Of a stretch of 64,000 nucleotides of DNA, positions 35,501 to 43,787 are shown one piece after another (within the stretch, counting starts at the first letter, position 1; each line of letters starts with the position of its first letter). The notes beneath the pieces are model-generated. The model saw only the letters and a program-made list of their open reading frames with translations. It searched no databases and was not told where the DNA came from. Source of the DNA: Streptomyces sp. CB02400. Lineage in GTDB: Bacteria; Actinomycetota; Actinomycetes; Streptomycetales; Streptomycetaceae. The DNA lies in contig NZ_LIWB01000011.1 in assembly GCF_001905725.1 (NCBI RefSeq), forward strand, positions 124,001-188,000, written 5' to 3'. The position numbers and the translations under genes are program-made.

Positions 35501-36457
35501 ATGATCACCCGCGAAGAGATCTCGATCCTGCTGGATCATCCCGTCTACGACGGGGACGGGAACAAGGTAGGCGACGCGAAGCACGTCTTCCTCGACGACG
35601 CCAGCGGACGCCCCGAGTGGGTGACCGTCAAAACGGGCATGTTCGGCTCCAAGGAGTCGTTCATCCCCATCCGTGACGCCGCCCTGGTGAAGGATCACCT
35701 CGAGGTCCCCTACCGCAAGGACAAGATCAAGGACGCGCCCAACGTCGACATCGACGCGGGCGGCCACCTGTCGGTGGAAGAGGAACACCGTCTGTACGAC
35801 TACTACGGCATTGACTGGGACTCGGTGCTGGCCGAGCCCGGTGAACGCGACCGGTCTCCCGGTATGGGCACGGCCGGTACGGCGGGAGCGGCGGGCGCCG
35901 CCGGTGCGGCGGGCATGGCCGGCCGTCGGGGCGACACCTCCCGGACGGCGCCGGGCACGGCCGGTGCGGCCGGTGCGGCCGGTGCGGCCGGAACCGCGGG
36001 CACCGCGGGCCGCCGGAGCGAGGCCCGGACCCGAGGACACGGCGACGACGCCATGACCCGCTCCGAGGAGCAGATGCACGTCGGCGTCGAGCGGCACGAG
36101 GCCGGACGGGCCAGGCTGCGCAAGTACGTGGTCACGGAGGAGGTCCAGCAGACCGTGCCGGTGCGCCACGAGGAAGTCCGCGTGGAGCGCGAGCCGATCA
36201 CGGACGCCAACCGCGGCGATGCCATGTCGGGCCCGGCCTTCAAGGAGGACGAGCACGAGGTCACGCTGTACGAGGAGCGCCCGGTCGTGGAGACCGAGGC
36301 GGTGCCGGTCGAGCGGGTCCGGATGACCACGGAGGAGAAGAGCGCTGACGAGACCGTCCGAGGCCAGGTCCGCAAGGAGCGCATCGAGGCCGAGACGGAG
36401 ATGGACGAGAAGTCCGGCCGCCGCGGCCGTGACGTCCCCAAGCGGGGCCGCGAGTAA
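35501..36457 (+). CDS. PRC-barrel and DUF2382 stress-type protein
   Basis: 318 residues. An N-terminal PRC-barrel-like domain (about 5-70, LLDHPVYDGDGNKVGDAKHVFLDD) is joined by a Gly/Ala/Thr low-complexity linker (about 125-175, GTAGAAGAAG-type repeats broken by RR) to a C-terminal DUF2382 domain (about 185-305, RKYVVTEEVQQTVPVRHEEVRVEREPI to RIEAETEM). GGAGG at 35486-35490 and a second GGAAG at 35496-35500 precede the ATG. DUF2382 proteins are usually stress-induced and linked to general stress regulation. The biochemical role is unknown. The upstream 100 bases are AT-richer and likely hold the promoter. Confidence 0.88.
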   Translation: MITREEISILLDHPVYDGDGNKVGDAKHVFLDDASGRPEWVTVKTGMFGSKESFIPIRDAALVKDHLEVPYRKDKIKDAPNVDIDAGGHLSVEEEHRLYDYYGIDWDSVLAEPGERDRSPGMGTAGTAGAAGAAGAAGMAGRRGDTSRTAPGTAGAAGAAGAAGTAGTAGRRSEARTRGHGDDAMTRSEEQMHVGVERHEAGRARLRKYVVTEEVQQTVPVRHEEVRVEREPITDANRGDAMSGPAFKEDEHEVTLYEERPVVETEAVPVERVRMTTEEKSADETVRGQVRKERIEAETEMDEKSGRRGRDVPKRGRE

Positions 36458-36911
36458 CCCCATCCCTTCCCAGCGCGCGCCGGTGCGGACACCACCGGCG
36501 CGCCGCCACGCCACCCCGCCTTCACCCACCGCGGCCGGCCCTCCACCCACCGCGGCCGACCGCCCCCGCGTGCAGCCGCGCCGCACACCCCGCCCCCTGC
36601 GCCTTCCGCGTGCAGCCGCGCCGCACACCCCGCCCTCCGCGTGCAGTCGCGCCGCATCCGCCCGCTCTCCGCGGGCAGTCGTGCCGCCCTGGGGGTACCT
36701 CCCAGGCCCTTGAGGCACTGGGGGAGGCACGATTGCCCGCAGCTGCGGCGGTGCGGCTGCCTGTAGTTACGGCGGTGCGGCTGCCCGCGGCTGCGGGGGC
36801 GGGCGGTGCCACTGCCCGTGGCTGCGTGGGCCGTGGCGTGACTGCCCATAGCTGTGGTGGTGGGTGGTGCGACACGCCCGTAGGCGCGTACGTGCGTCTA
36901 GGCTCGGGCGT
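36458..36911. repeat. GC-rich degenerate repeat array in an intergenic gap
   Basis: The motif CGTGCAGCCGCGCCGCACAC occurs at about 36569 and 36609 and, more degenerate, at about 36640 and 36672. From about 36730 onward the complementary motif (GCGGTGCGGCTGCCCG-like) recurs at about 36745, 36771 and 36805, so the two halves can fold on each other. Between them CTGGGGGTACCTCCCAG forms a local hairpin (about 36689-36705). No gene was seen. Confidence 0.65.
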
Positions 36912-37403
36912 GTGACCGATCGCAACAAGTTGCCGCTGGCCGTGTTCGACCTCGACAACACCCTCGCCGACACCGCGCACCGGCAGCGCTTCCTGGAGCG
37001 CAGGCCCCGTGACTGGGACGCCTTCTTCGCCGCCGCGCCGCAGGACCCCCCGCTCGCCGAGGGCATCGCGCTGGTCCAGAAGAGCGCGCGGGAGTGCGAG
37101 ATCGTCTACCTCACCGGGCGCCCCGAGCGCTGCCGGCGCGACACGCTGGACTGGCTCGCGGCCCAGGAACTGCCCGAGGGGGACGTGTACATGCGCGGCA
37201 ACGCCGACCGCCGGCCGGCCCGCCACACCAAGCTGGCGATCCTGCGCCGCCTCGCCCGCACCCGGGACATCCGCGTGCTCGTGGACGACGACGAGCTGGT
37301 CTGCCTGGACGCCCGGCGGGCCGGTTTCACCGTCGTACAGGCACGCTGGACGGCCCCGTCCGGCGAGCTGAAGGACGCGCAGGAGCGCGAAGGCCGGACC
37401 TGA
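36912..37403 (+). CDS. HAD-family phosphatase
   Basis: 163 residues. HAD motif I is VFDLDNTLAD with nucleophile and acid Asp, motif II is YLTGRPE, and the Lys plus final acidic motif is KLAILRRLARTRDIRVLVDDDELV. It resembles the phosphatase half of polynucleotide kinase-type proteins, but the substrate is unknown. The GTG at 36912 lies 7 bases after a TAGGCT at 36899-36904 that could be a -10 element, and there is no ribosome site, so a leaderless mRNA is possible. It converges on the dodecin gene. Confidence 0.85.
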   Translation: MTDRNKLPLAVFDLDNTLADTAHRQRFLERRPRDWDAFFAAAPQDPPLAEGIALVQKSARECEIVYLTGRPERCRRDTLDWLAAQELPEGDVYMRGNADRRPARHTKLAILRRLARTRDIRVLVDDDELVCLDARRAGFTVVQARWTAPSGELKDAQEREGRT

Positions 37404-37411
37404 CCCCGCCA

Positions 37412-37433
37412 AGGCCCGGGCCCGGGCCCGGGC
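37412..37433. terminator. GGGCCC-repeat hairpin between convergent genes
   Basis: Four alternating CCC/GGG blocks form a self-complementary tract in the 30-base gap between the HAD and dodecin genes. It probably serves both transcripts. Confidence 0.5.
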
Positions 37434-37649
37434 TCAGTCCGCCCCCTCCAGCCGGAAGCCGACCTTCAGGCCCACCTGCCAGTGCGCGACCTGCCCGTTC
37501 TCGATCTGGCCGCGCACCTGGGTCACCTCGAACCAGTCCAGATTGCGCAGGGTCTGCGAGGCGCGTTCGATGCCGTTGCGTACGGCCTGGTCGACGCCGT
37601 CGGGCGAGGTGCCGACGATCTCCGTGACCCGGTAGGTGTGATTCGACAT
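37434..37649 (-). CDS. Dodecin (flavin-storage protein)
   Basis: 71 residues, full length for the family. It has HTYRVTEIVGTSPDGVDQAV, LDWFEVTQVRGQIENGQVAHWQVGLKVGFRLE. The Trp in LDWFEV, the Gln in VRGQIENG and the closing beta strand match the flavin-binding residues of dodecamer-forming dodecins. It would sequester free flavins or CoA in the cytoplasm. It is the first gene on the minus strand opposite the sugar-binding lipoprotein. Confidence 0.93.
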   Translation of the reverse strand: MSNHTYRVTEIVGTSPDGVDQAVRNGIERASQTLRNLDWFEVTQVRGQIENGQVAHWQVGLKVGFRLEGAD

Positions 37650-37729
37650 ACAAGTGCTCCTCTCGCCTCACTCCACCGTGCCCCACACCGAGGCGGAGCG
37701 CGAGGCGTCGGCCCCGTTCGCCCGACGGC

Positions 37730-37758
37730 TTGACCTGAGCATTGGTCCATACCAAGAT
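37730..37758 (+). promoter_or_regulatory. Promoter of the sugar-binding lipoprotein gene with an embedded operator
   Basis: TTGACC (37730-37735), a 17-base spacer and CAAGAT (37753-37758) form a good vegetative promoter. The palindrome TTGGTCCATACCAA (37742-37755) fills the spacer and overlaps the -10. Its core TGGTCNANACCA resembles DasR/HutC-type GntR sites, so repression by such a regulator is likely. Confidence 0.7.
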
Positions 37759-37835
37759 GCTGGGGACCCGCCCGAGCTCCGCTCGCCCCCCACGTCGGGA
37801 CCCGCCCTGTCCGTCAGACAGAAACAGGACCCCTC

Positions 37836-39086
37836 GTGAAACGCCGCCTGCTCGCCCTTGTCTGTGTGTCCGCCTCCCTGCTCAGCGGCTGTGGGCTGAT
37901 GCCCGGCGATGCCGAACGGAGCACGGTCACCGTGTGGCTGATGCGGCACAGCGCCTCGCAGGAGTACCTGGACCGTTTCACCGAGGAGTTCGAGCGCGAG
38001 CACCCCGACCTCGACCTCGACATCCGCATCCAGGAATGGACCGGCATCGGCGAGAAGGTGCAGAAGGCACTGGAGACGGGCGGGGAGGACAGCCCCGACG
38101 TCATCGAGGTCGGCAACACCCAGGTCGCCACGTACGCGGAGGGCGACGGACTGCTCGACCTCACCCTGGAGTCCATGCGCGACTGGGGCCGGGAGGACTG
38201 GCTGCCCGGTCTCGCCGAACCCGGCCAGTGGGGCTCCCAGCAGTACGGCATCCCCTGGTACGCGGCCAACCGCGTCGTCATCTACCGCAAGGACCTCTTC
38301 CGGCAGGCCGGCATCACCGCCCCGCCGAAGACCCGCGACGAGTGGCTCACCCTCACCGAGGAGCTCGACACCGGCGGCAACCAGGGCATCTACCTCGCCG
38401 GACAGGACTGGTACACGCTCGCCGGCTTCATCTGGGAGGAGGGCGGAGACCTCGCCAAGGAACGGAACGGCGTCTGGCGCGGCGCGCTGGACAGCCCGGA
38501 GGCGCTGCGCGGCATGGACTTCTACCGCCGGCTCCAGGCGCTCGGCGACGGACCGGTCGACGCCGACGAGGAACACCCGCCGCAAGCGGGCGTGTTCGCC
38601 GAGGGCAAGGTCGCCCAGATCGTGGCCGTACCGGGGCTGGCGAGCGCCATCCTCAAGCAGAACCCGGAACTCGAGGACGAGCTGGGCTACTTCCCCGTCC
38701 CCGGCAAGGACGCAGACAAGCCCGGTGCCGTCTTCACCGGCGGCTCCGACCTCGTGATCCCGGCCAAGACCGACAGCGGAGAGGACGCCATCGAGGTCGT
38801 CGCCGCGCTCACCGGCGCGAAGTGGAACACCGACCTGGCCCGCACGATGAACTACGTCCCCAACAAGGCCGAACTCGCCGAGTCGGTGGAGGGGGAGGAG
38901 GGGGTCGCGGCCATGGCGGCCGGAGCCGCACAGGGCCGGGCGACCCCCATCACACCCCAGTGGAGCGCGGTCGAGGCGGACAACCCGATCAAGGAGTACA
39001 TGACCAAGGTGCTCACCGGGTCCGACCCGGCCACCGAGGCCGAGCGCGCCGCGCGCCGCATCACCGAGGCCCTGGCCTTCGACTAG
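37836..39086 (+). CDS. Extracellular sugar-binding lipoprotein (ABC transporter type)
   Basis: 416 residues. The signal peptide ends in LLSGCG (lipid-bearing Cys near 19). The family 1 solute-binding fold shows TVTVWLMRHSASQEYLDRF, a hinge at PDVIEVGNTQVATYA, YGIPWYAANRVVIYRKDLF and GVFAEGKVAQIVAVPG, and a late GGSDLVIPAKT. No permease or ATPase gene is adjacent, so it must work with a shared transporter encoded elsewhere. The DasR-like operator in the promoter hints at amino-sugar or related ligands. A long spacer (77 bases from the -10 element to the ATG) may carry further control. Confidence 0.92.
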   Translation: MKRRLLALVCVSASLLSGCGLMPGDAERSTVTVWLMRHSASQEYLDRFTEEFEREHPDLDLDIRIQEWTGIGEKVQKALETGGEDSPDVIEVGNTQVATYAEGDGLLDLTLESMRDWGREDWLPGLAEPGQWGSQQYGIPWYAANRVVIYRKDLFRQAGITAPPKTRDEWLTLTEELDTGGNQGIYLAGQDWYTLAGFIWEEGGDLAKERNGVWRGALDSPEALRGMDFYRRLQALGDGPVDADEEHPPQAGVFAEGKVAQIVAVPGLASAILKQNPELEDELGYFPVPGKDADKPGAVFTGGSDLVIPAKTDSGEDAIEVVAALTGAKWNTDLARTMNYVPNKAELAESVEGEEGVAAMAAGAAQGRATPITPQWSAVEADNPIKEYMTKVLTGSDPATEAERAARRITEALAFD

Positions 39087-39114
39087 GGCGACGCGCGGCC
39101 CGGCGGCGCTCCCG

Positions 39115-40077
39115 TCAGCGCGCGACGCTCAGCGACAGCGCGAACCGCGCCTCCCCGTCCGTCCACCACCGGGCCAACTCCAGCCCGGCAGCCGACAGTT
39201 CCTCACGTACTCCGTTATGACGGAACTTCGCCGACACCTCGGTGCGCAGTTCCTCGCCCGCCGCGAAGTCCACGGCGAGTCCCAGCGAGGGGATCTTCAC
39301 CGTCTGCGCGGTACGGGAGAGCAGCCGCATCTCGATCCACTCGTGCCCGGCGTCCCACAGCGCCACATGGTCGAAGGCGTCCGGGTCGAAGTCGGCGCCC
39401 AGTTCCCGGTTGATGACGGTCAGGACGTTCTTGTTGAACGCGGCCGTCACACCGGCCGCGTCGTCGTAGGCCCGGACCAGCACCCGCTCGTCCTTCACCA
39501 GGTCCGTGCCCAGCAGCAGGGCGTCGCCCGGGGTGAGCAGGGCACGGACGGAGGCGAGGAACGCGGCGCGCTCGGCCGGCAGCAGATTGCCGATGGTGCC
39601 GCCGAGGAACGCCACCAGCCGCGGCCCCGGCGTGTCGGGCAGGGTCAGCCGGGCGGTGAAGTCGGCGATCAGCGCGTGCACGTCCAGTCCCGGCCGCTCG
39701 GCGGCCAGCGCCTGCCCGGCGAGCGTGAGGGCGCTCTCGCTGACGTCGACGGGGACATAGGTGTGCAGCCCGGTCAGGGCGTCGATCAGGTGCCGCGTCT
39801 TCTCCGAGGAGCCGGAGCCCAGTTCGACCAGGGTGCGGGCACCGGACGCCGCGGCGATCTCACCGGCGCGGGCGCGCAGGATCTCGCGTTCGGCGCGGGT
39901 CGGGTAGTACTCGGGCAGCGCGGTGATCTCCTCGAAGAGTTCGCTGCCCCGTGCGTCGTAGAACCACTTGGGCGGCAGCGTCTTGGGGCTGCCGGTCAGG
40001 CCCTCGCGGACGTCGGCGCGCAGGGCGGCGTCGGTGGTGTCCTCGGGCAGAGTGCGGGTGAGGTGGAACGGACTCAC
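39115..40077 (-). CDS. egtD: L-histidine N(alpha)-methyltransferase
   Basis: 320 residues from GTG 40077, overlapping the egtC stop (GTGA). It has LPPKWFYDARGSELFEEITALPEYYPTRAE, the SAM loop LVELGSGSSEKTR, and LVAFLGGTIGNLLPAER, all typical of EgtD. It makes hercynine from histidine with three SAM. It is last in the egtA-B-C-D operon. Confidence 0.96.
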   Translation of the reverse strand: MSPFHLTRTLPEDTTDAALRADVREGLTGSPKTLPPKWFYDARGSELFEEITALPEYYPTRAEREILRARAGEIAAASGARTLVELGSGSSEKTRHLIDALTGLHTYVPVDVSESALTLAGQALAAERPGLDVHALIADFTARLTLPDTPGPRLVAFLGGTIGNLLPAERAAFLASVRALLTPGDALLLGTDLVKDERVLVRAYDDAAGVTAAFNKNVLTVINRELGADFDPDAFDHVALWDAGHEWIEMRLLSRTAQTVKIPSLGLAVDFAAGEELRTEVSAKFRHNGVREELSAAGLELARWWTDGEARFALSLSVAR

Positions 40078-40829
40078 GTGAGGGGCTCCTTGAGCGGGGT
40101 CAGCAGGACGTCCGTACGGCTCGCCGCGAGCAGGGTGCGGTCGGGGACCTCACGCCAGTGCGGATCGTCGTCGTAGGGCTCGGAGGCCACGACGGTGCCG
40201 CCGCCGGCCCGGGTGAGGTACCACAGCGTGTCGCCCCAGGCGGTCGCCGTGACGGTGTCGCCGTTGGTGAGCAGCAGGTTGAGCCGGGCCCCGGGGGCCG
40301 CCGCGGCGACCTCCAGGACCGTGTCGGCCAGCGCCTGCCCCTCCTCGTCACCGGCCCGCAGCCGGGCGAGCACCAGCGCCCACACGAACGCGGAGTCGTT
40401 GCGGGCCTCCAGTGACAGCACGTCCTCGGCGGACAGGGACGCCACCAACGGCGCGAGCGAGCCCGGCCAGCCCGGCACCGCCCCGTTGTGGCTGAACAGC
40501 CAGGTCCCGGCGGCGAACGGCGCCGCCGCGGCCTCCGCGTCGGCACCCGACAGGGTCGCGTCCCGTACGGCCGCGAGCAGCGCCCGGGTCCGTACGACAC
40601 GGGCGAGATCCGCGAACGACAGGTCCGCCCAGACCGGTCCGGCCCGCCGGTACCGGGCCGGCACCGGATCGCCCTCCGCGTACCAGCCCACGCCGAAGCC
40701 GTCGGCGTTGACCGTGCCGTACCGCTGCCGCCGGGGTGCCCAGGACTGCCGGTACAGACCGTGCGGCGGCTTCACGAGCAGCTCGCCCAGCGGCTCATCG
40801 GGGCCCACGTACGCCACATGACGGCACAT
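40074..40829 (-). CDS. egtC: Gamma-glutamyl-hercynylcysteine sulfoxide amidohydrolase
   Basis: 251 residues. Cys2 after the initiator Met (MCRHVAYVG) is the N-terminal nucleophile of a class II glutamine amidotransferase-like fold. NADGFGVGWYAEGD, WLFSHNGAVPGWPG and LEARNDSAFVWALVLARL follow. It removes the glutamyl group. The ATG overlaps the egtB stop by one base (TGATG). Confidence 0.94.
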   Translation of the reverse strand: MCRHVAYVGPDEPLGELLVKPPHGLYRQSWAPRRQRYGTVNADGFGVGWYAEGDPVPARYRRAGPVWADLSFADLARVVRTRALLAAVRDATLSGADAEAAAAPFAAGTWLFSHNGAVPGWPGSLAPLVASLSAEDVLSLEARNDSAFVWALVLARLRAGDEEGQALADTVLEVAAAAPGARLNLLLTNGDTVTATAWGDTLWYLTRAGGGTVVASEPYDDDPHWREVPDRTLLAASRTDVLLTPLKEPLT

Positions 40830-42145
40830 CAGACGTCCTCCGAGCGCGCCGTGCGGAACCCGGAGAAGATCTGCCGTCGGATCGGCAGGTCCCAGTTGCG
40901 GAACGTGCCCCGGCAGGCCACCGGGTCCACGGCGAACGAACCGCCGCGCAGCACCTTGTGCTCCGGCCCGAAGAACACCTCCGAGTACTCCTTGTACGGG
41001 AACGCCCTGAACCCCGGGTACGGCAGGAAGTCGCTCGCCGTCCACTCCCACACGTCGCCGATCAACTGCCGTACGCCCAGCGGCGACTCACCGGCCGGGT
41101 AGCTCCCGGCGGGAGCCGGACGCAGATGCCGCTGGCCGAGGTTGGCGTGCTCGGGGGCGGGCTCGGCGTCGCCCCACGGGTAGCGCATCGAGCGGTCGCC
41201 GGCCGGGTCGTACCGGGCCGCCTTCTCCCACTCGGCCTCGGTGGGCAGCCGGCGCCCGGCCCAACGGGCGTAGGCGTCGGCCTCGTACCAGCACACGTGC
41301 AGCACCGGCTCGTCGGGCGGCACCACCTCGGTGACACCGAACCGGCGCCGCAGCCACTGACGGCCGTCCCGGCGCCAGAACAGCGGCGCGGTGAGGGAGT
41401 TGCGGCGGATGTGGGCCCAGCCCTCGGCCGTCCACCAGCGGGGCTCGTCGTAGCCGCCGTCCTCGATGAACGCCCGGTACGCGGCGTTCGTCACCGGAGT
41501 GGTGTCGATGCGGAAGGGTGCCACCTCGCGCCGGTGCGCGGGCCGTTCGTTGTCCAGCGCCCATGGCTCGTCCGAAGTGCCCATGGTGAACGGGCCGCCC
41601 GGGACCAGGACTTCGGCCGGGCCCGTGAACAGCGGCACCGGCTTTGGGTCCGGGGCGGTCAGGGCCTGCGGCCCCTTGCGGAGCTGATGGGTGATCAACA
41701 TGGTCTCGTCGTGCTGCTGTTCGTGCTGCGCGATCATCCCGAAGGCGAAGCCCGCCTCGGTCAGCCGCGTCCCGTGGAACGCGGCCCTCTCCAGCACGTC
41801 CAGCGCCCGGCCGCGCACGTCGGCCGCGTACCGGCGGGCCTCCTCCGGCGGCAGCAGCGGCAGCTTCGGGCGTTCGGCGCGCGGGTGCTCGAAGGCGTCG
41901 TACAGGGTGTCGATCTCGGGCCGTATCGCCTCATGGCCGGCGACGGCCCGCAGCAGCCACTGCTCCTCCTGGTTGCCGATGTGGGCGAGGTCCCACACCA
42001 GCGGCGACATCAGCGGCGAGTGCTGGGCGGTCAGGTCGGGCCCGTCGACGCAGCTGGTGAGCAGCGTGGTGCGGTCCCGTGCGGTGATCAGCGAGGCGAC
42101 CGCGCGCTCGCGCAGGGCTTCGGCGTCGAGGGCGGGGCCGGTCAT
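40829..42145 (-). CDS. egtB: Hercynine oxygenase (sulfoxide synthase)
   Basis: 438 residues. An N-terminal DinB-like domain supplies iron ligands His55 (WDLAHIGNQE), His141 and His145 (HEQQHDE). The C-terminal formylglycine-generating-enzyme-like domain shows PGGPFTMGTSDEPWALDNERP, RLPTEAEWEKAARY and VWEWTASDFLPYPGF. It forms the C-S bond of ergothioneine using gamma-glutamylcysteine and oxygen. ATGA overlap with egtA. Confidence 0.95.
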   Translation of the reverse strand: MTGPALDAEALRERAVASLITARDRTTLLTSCVDGPDLTAQHSPLMSPLVWDLAHIGNQEEQWLLRAVAGHEAIRPEIDTLYDAFEHPRAERPKLPLLPPEEARRYAADVRGRALDVLERAAFHGTRLTEAGFAFGMIAQHEQQHDETMLITHQLRKGPQALTAPDPKPVPLFTGPAEVLVPGGPFTMGTSDEPWALDNERPAHRREVAPFRIDTTPVTNAAYRAFIEDGGYDEPRWWTAEGWAHIRRNSLTAPLFWRRDGRQWLRRRFGVTEVVPPDEPVLHVCWYEADAYARWAGRRLPTEAEWEKAARYDPAGDRSMRYPWGDAEPAPEHANLGQRHLRPAPAGSYPAGESPLGVRQLIGDVWEWTASDFLPYPGFRAFPYKEYSEVFFGPEHKVLRGGSFAVDPVACRGTFRNWDLPIRRQIFSGFRTARSEDV

Positions 42146-43482
42146 GAGGGGGTGTCCTTCCCGTGCGGGTGCGGGTGCGGGTGCGGGTGCGTGGGGCGGG
42201 GGTGCGCGCCGTGGACCGTCGCACGCAGCTCGTCGAGCGAGTCGTCGGCCGGGCAGCGGCCCCGGGCGACATACCGGTCCCGGTACGCCTCGACCGCGTC
42301 GACCACCTCGGCGGTCGCGCCGAGCCGGGGCAGGGCGCGCAGCGCCGCCGCGAAACAGGTGGTGGCCACCTCGAGCAGCTCCGTGTCGGCCAGGCCGACG
42401 CGGGCCGCGTCCCGCCAGAGCGGATTGTGCGGCGCGGGCATGCCGTGCGCCCGCTCGGCCAGCGGCTTCACCGCCCGGTAGGCGGTCTCGGCGGCCTCCT
42501 GGTCGTCGAACAGCGCCGCGACCACGGCCAGCGGCACGATCCAGCCGTCGTCACCGGGCTGCGCGTCGATCATGCGCAGTTCCAGATGGCCGCGCGGCCG
42601 CACCGGCGGGAACAGGGTCGTGACGTGGTAGTCGAGGTCCTCCCGGGTCGGCGGGCCGGGTGTGCCGGACCTGATCCACTCCCGGAAGGCGAGCCCCTGG
42701 GGCACGTCCCACGGCCCGCCGTCACGCCGTACGCACATCACCGGCGAGTCCAGGACGTGCCGGGCCCAGGCGCCGCGCGGGTCGGCGTCCAGGACGGGGG
42801 CGCCCGCCCGGCCGGTGCCGATCTGTGTCCAGCGGAGCTGCCGCGTGGACAGCCAGCCGGTCGGCCGGCCGCCGGCGATCGGGGAGTTGGCGAACACGGC
42901 GACCAGGACCGCGCCGAGCTGGTGCGCCAGCCACCAGCGCCGCACATGGCCGAGCGGGCCGGGCTCCTCGTACCCGGCGTCCACGCACACCTGCACGGAG
43001 GCGGAGGTGCACATCATGGCCCGGCCGGCGGGGTTGGCGCGGTCGAGACAGGCCTCCATGGCGTCGTACCGCGGTTCGCGCAGGAACCGGCGGGGGGTGT
43101 GCCAGGGGTCGTGGCCGAGGCCGACGAGGACCAGATCGTCCTCGCGCAGTACCGCGCGGACGGCGTCGAGGTCGGCGGAGACGGTACCGACGCACTCCAT
43201 CAGGGAGGCGGCGGGCGGCGAGCTCAGCTCCAGCTGGCCGCCGGGCTCGATGGTGAGCGCCGACCTCAGAGGCACGGTCCGCAGAGCGGCGTAGGCCGCT
43301 TCGAGTCGTTCGGGTGACACGGGGAGCCGCGGGTCCCGCAGCTCGTGGACGAGCCATTCCACCTCGACCCCGAGGCGGCGCGGCGGTCCGGTCTTGAAGC
43401 AGATGCCCCGCACCAGGGCTTCCACCTCGGCTTCTGTGACGGCGGTACGCGGCTCCACACAGCCGCCTGCCGAATCGGACAT
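42142..43482 (-). CDS. egtA: Glutamate-cysteine ligase for ergothioneine synthesis
   Basis: 446 residues from ATG 43482, chosen for AGGAGG 8 bases upstream, whereas ATG 43509 lacks a site. The GCS2-type fold is seen in LGVEVEWLVHELRD, EPGGQLELSSPPA, GLGHDPWHTPRRF, RAMMCTSASVQVCVD and HLELRMIDAQPGDDG. It provides gamma-glutamylcysteine to EgtB. The C-terminus ends in a His-Pro repeat (THPHPHPHPHGK) encoded by a GTGCGG-type hexanucleotide run. It is the first gene of the operon. The egtE lyase gene is not in the window. Confidence 0.94.
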   Translation of the reverse strand: MSDSAGGCVEPRTAVTEAEVEALVRGICFKTGPPRRLGVEVEWLVHELRDPRLPVSPERLEAAYAALRTVPLRSALTIEPGGQLELSSPPAASLMECVGTVSADLDAVRAVLREDDLVLVGLGHDPWHTPRRFLREPRYDAMEACLDRANPAGRAMMCTSASVQVCVDAGYEEPGPLGHVRRWWLAHQLGAVLVAVFANSPIAGGRPTGWLSTRQLRWTQIGTGRAGAPVLDADPRGAWARHVLDSPVMCVRRDGGPWDVPQGLAFREWIRSGTPGPPTREDLDYHVTTLFPPVRPRGHLELRMIDAQPGDDGWIVPLAVVAALFDDQEAAETAYRAVKPLAERAHGMPAPHNPLWRDAARVGLADTELLEVATTCFAAALRALPRLGATAEVVDAVEAYRDRYVARGRCPADDSLDELRATVHGAHPRPTHPHPHPHPHGKDTPS

Positions 43483-43724
43483 GTCGGGATCCTCCTGAGA
43501 TTCCACCATGTCACCGGCCCGGAGCTTCTCCGCTCCCGGCCGGCGTCAACCCGTCCACCCAAAACCTTCGCGTCGGCGGGCACAAGGGCGCCTGGCGGGG
43601 CGTCCCGGTTCGGTCATCCTTTCGTCCGGCCTGTTCCCGGGCGGTTTCCCGCCCGTTTCCCGGGCCTTTCGGGGAGGCGGAAACTCCGTTGCGCCGCCTC
43701 ACCAGCATCGCTCAGGATGCCTGC

Positions 43725-43787
43725 ATGAGCACGACGAGCGAGACCGCGCGGCGCGTGGTCACGGCGGCTACGGGGGTGGCGCCGTGA
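43725..43787 (+). CDS. 20-residue leader peptide coupled to the PARG-like gene (putative)
   Basis: ATG 43725 follows AGGA after a 7-base gap. The reading frame MSTTSETARRVVTAATGVAP ends in TGA (43785-43787), whose first two bases are the T and G of the next gene's GTG (43784-43786). Such GTGA coupling is typical of real gene pairs, so the peptide is probably translated. It could be a regulatory leader or the remnant of a longer gene. Confidence 0.4.
   Translation: MSTTSETARRVVTAATGVAP

Noticed and set aside
36458..36911. CRISPR-like array at the repeat region
   Set aside because: The repeat units are degenerate, unevenly spaced and have no unique spacers, and no cas genes are present.
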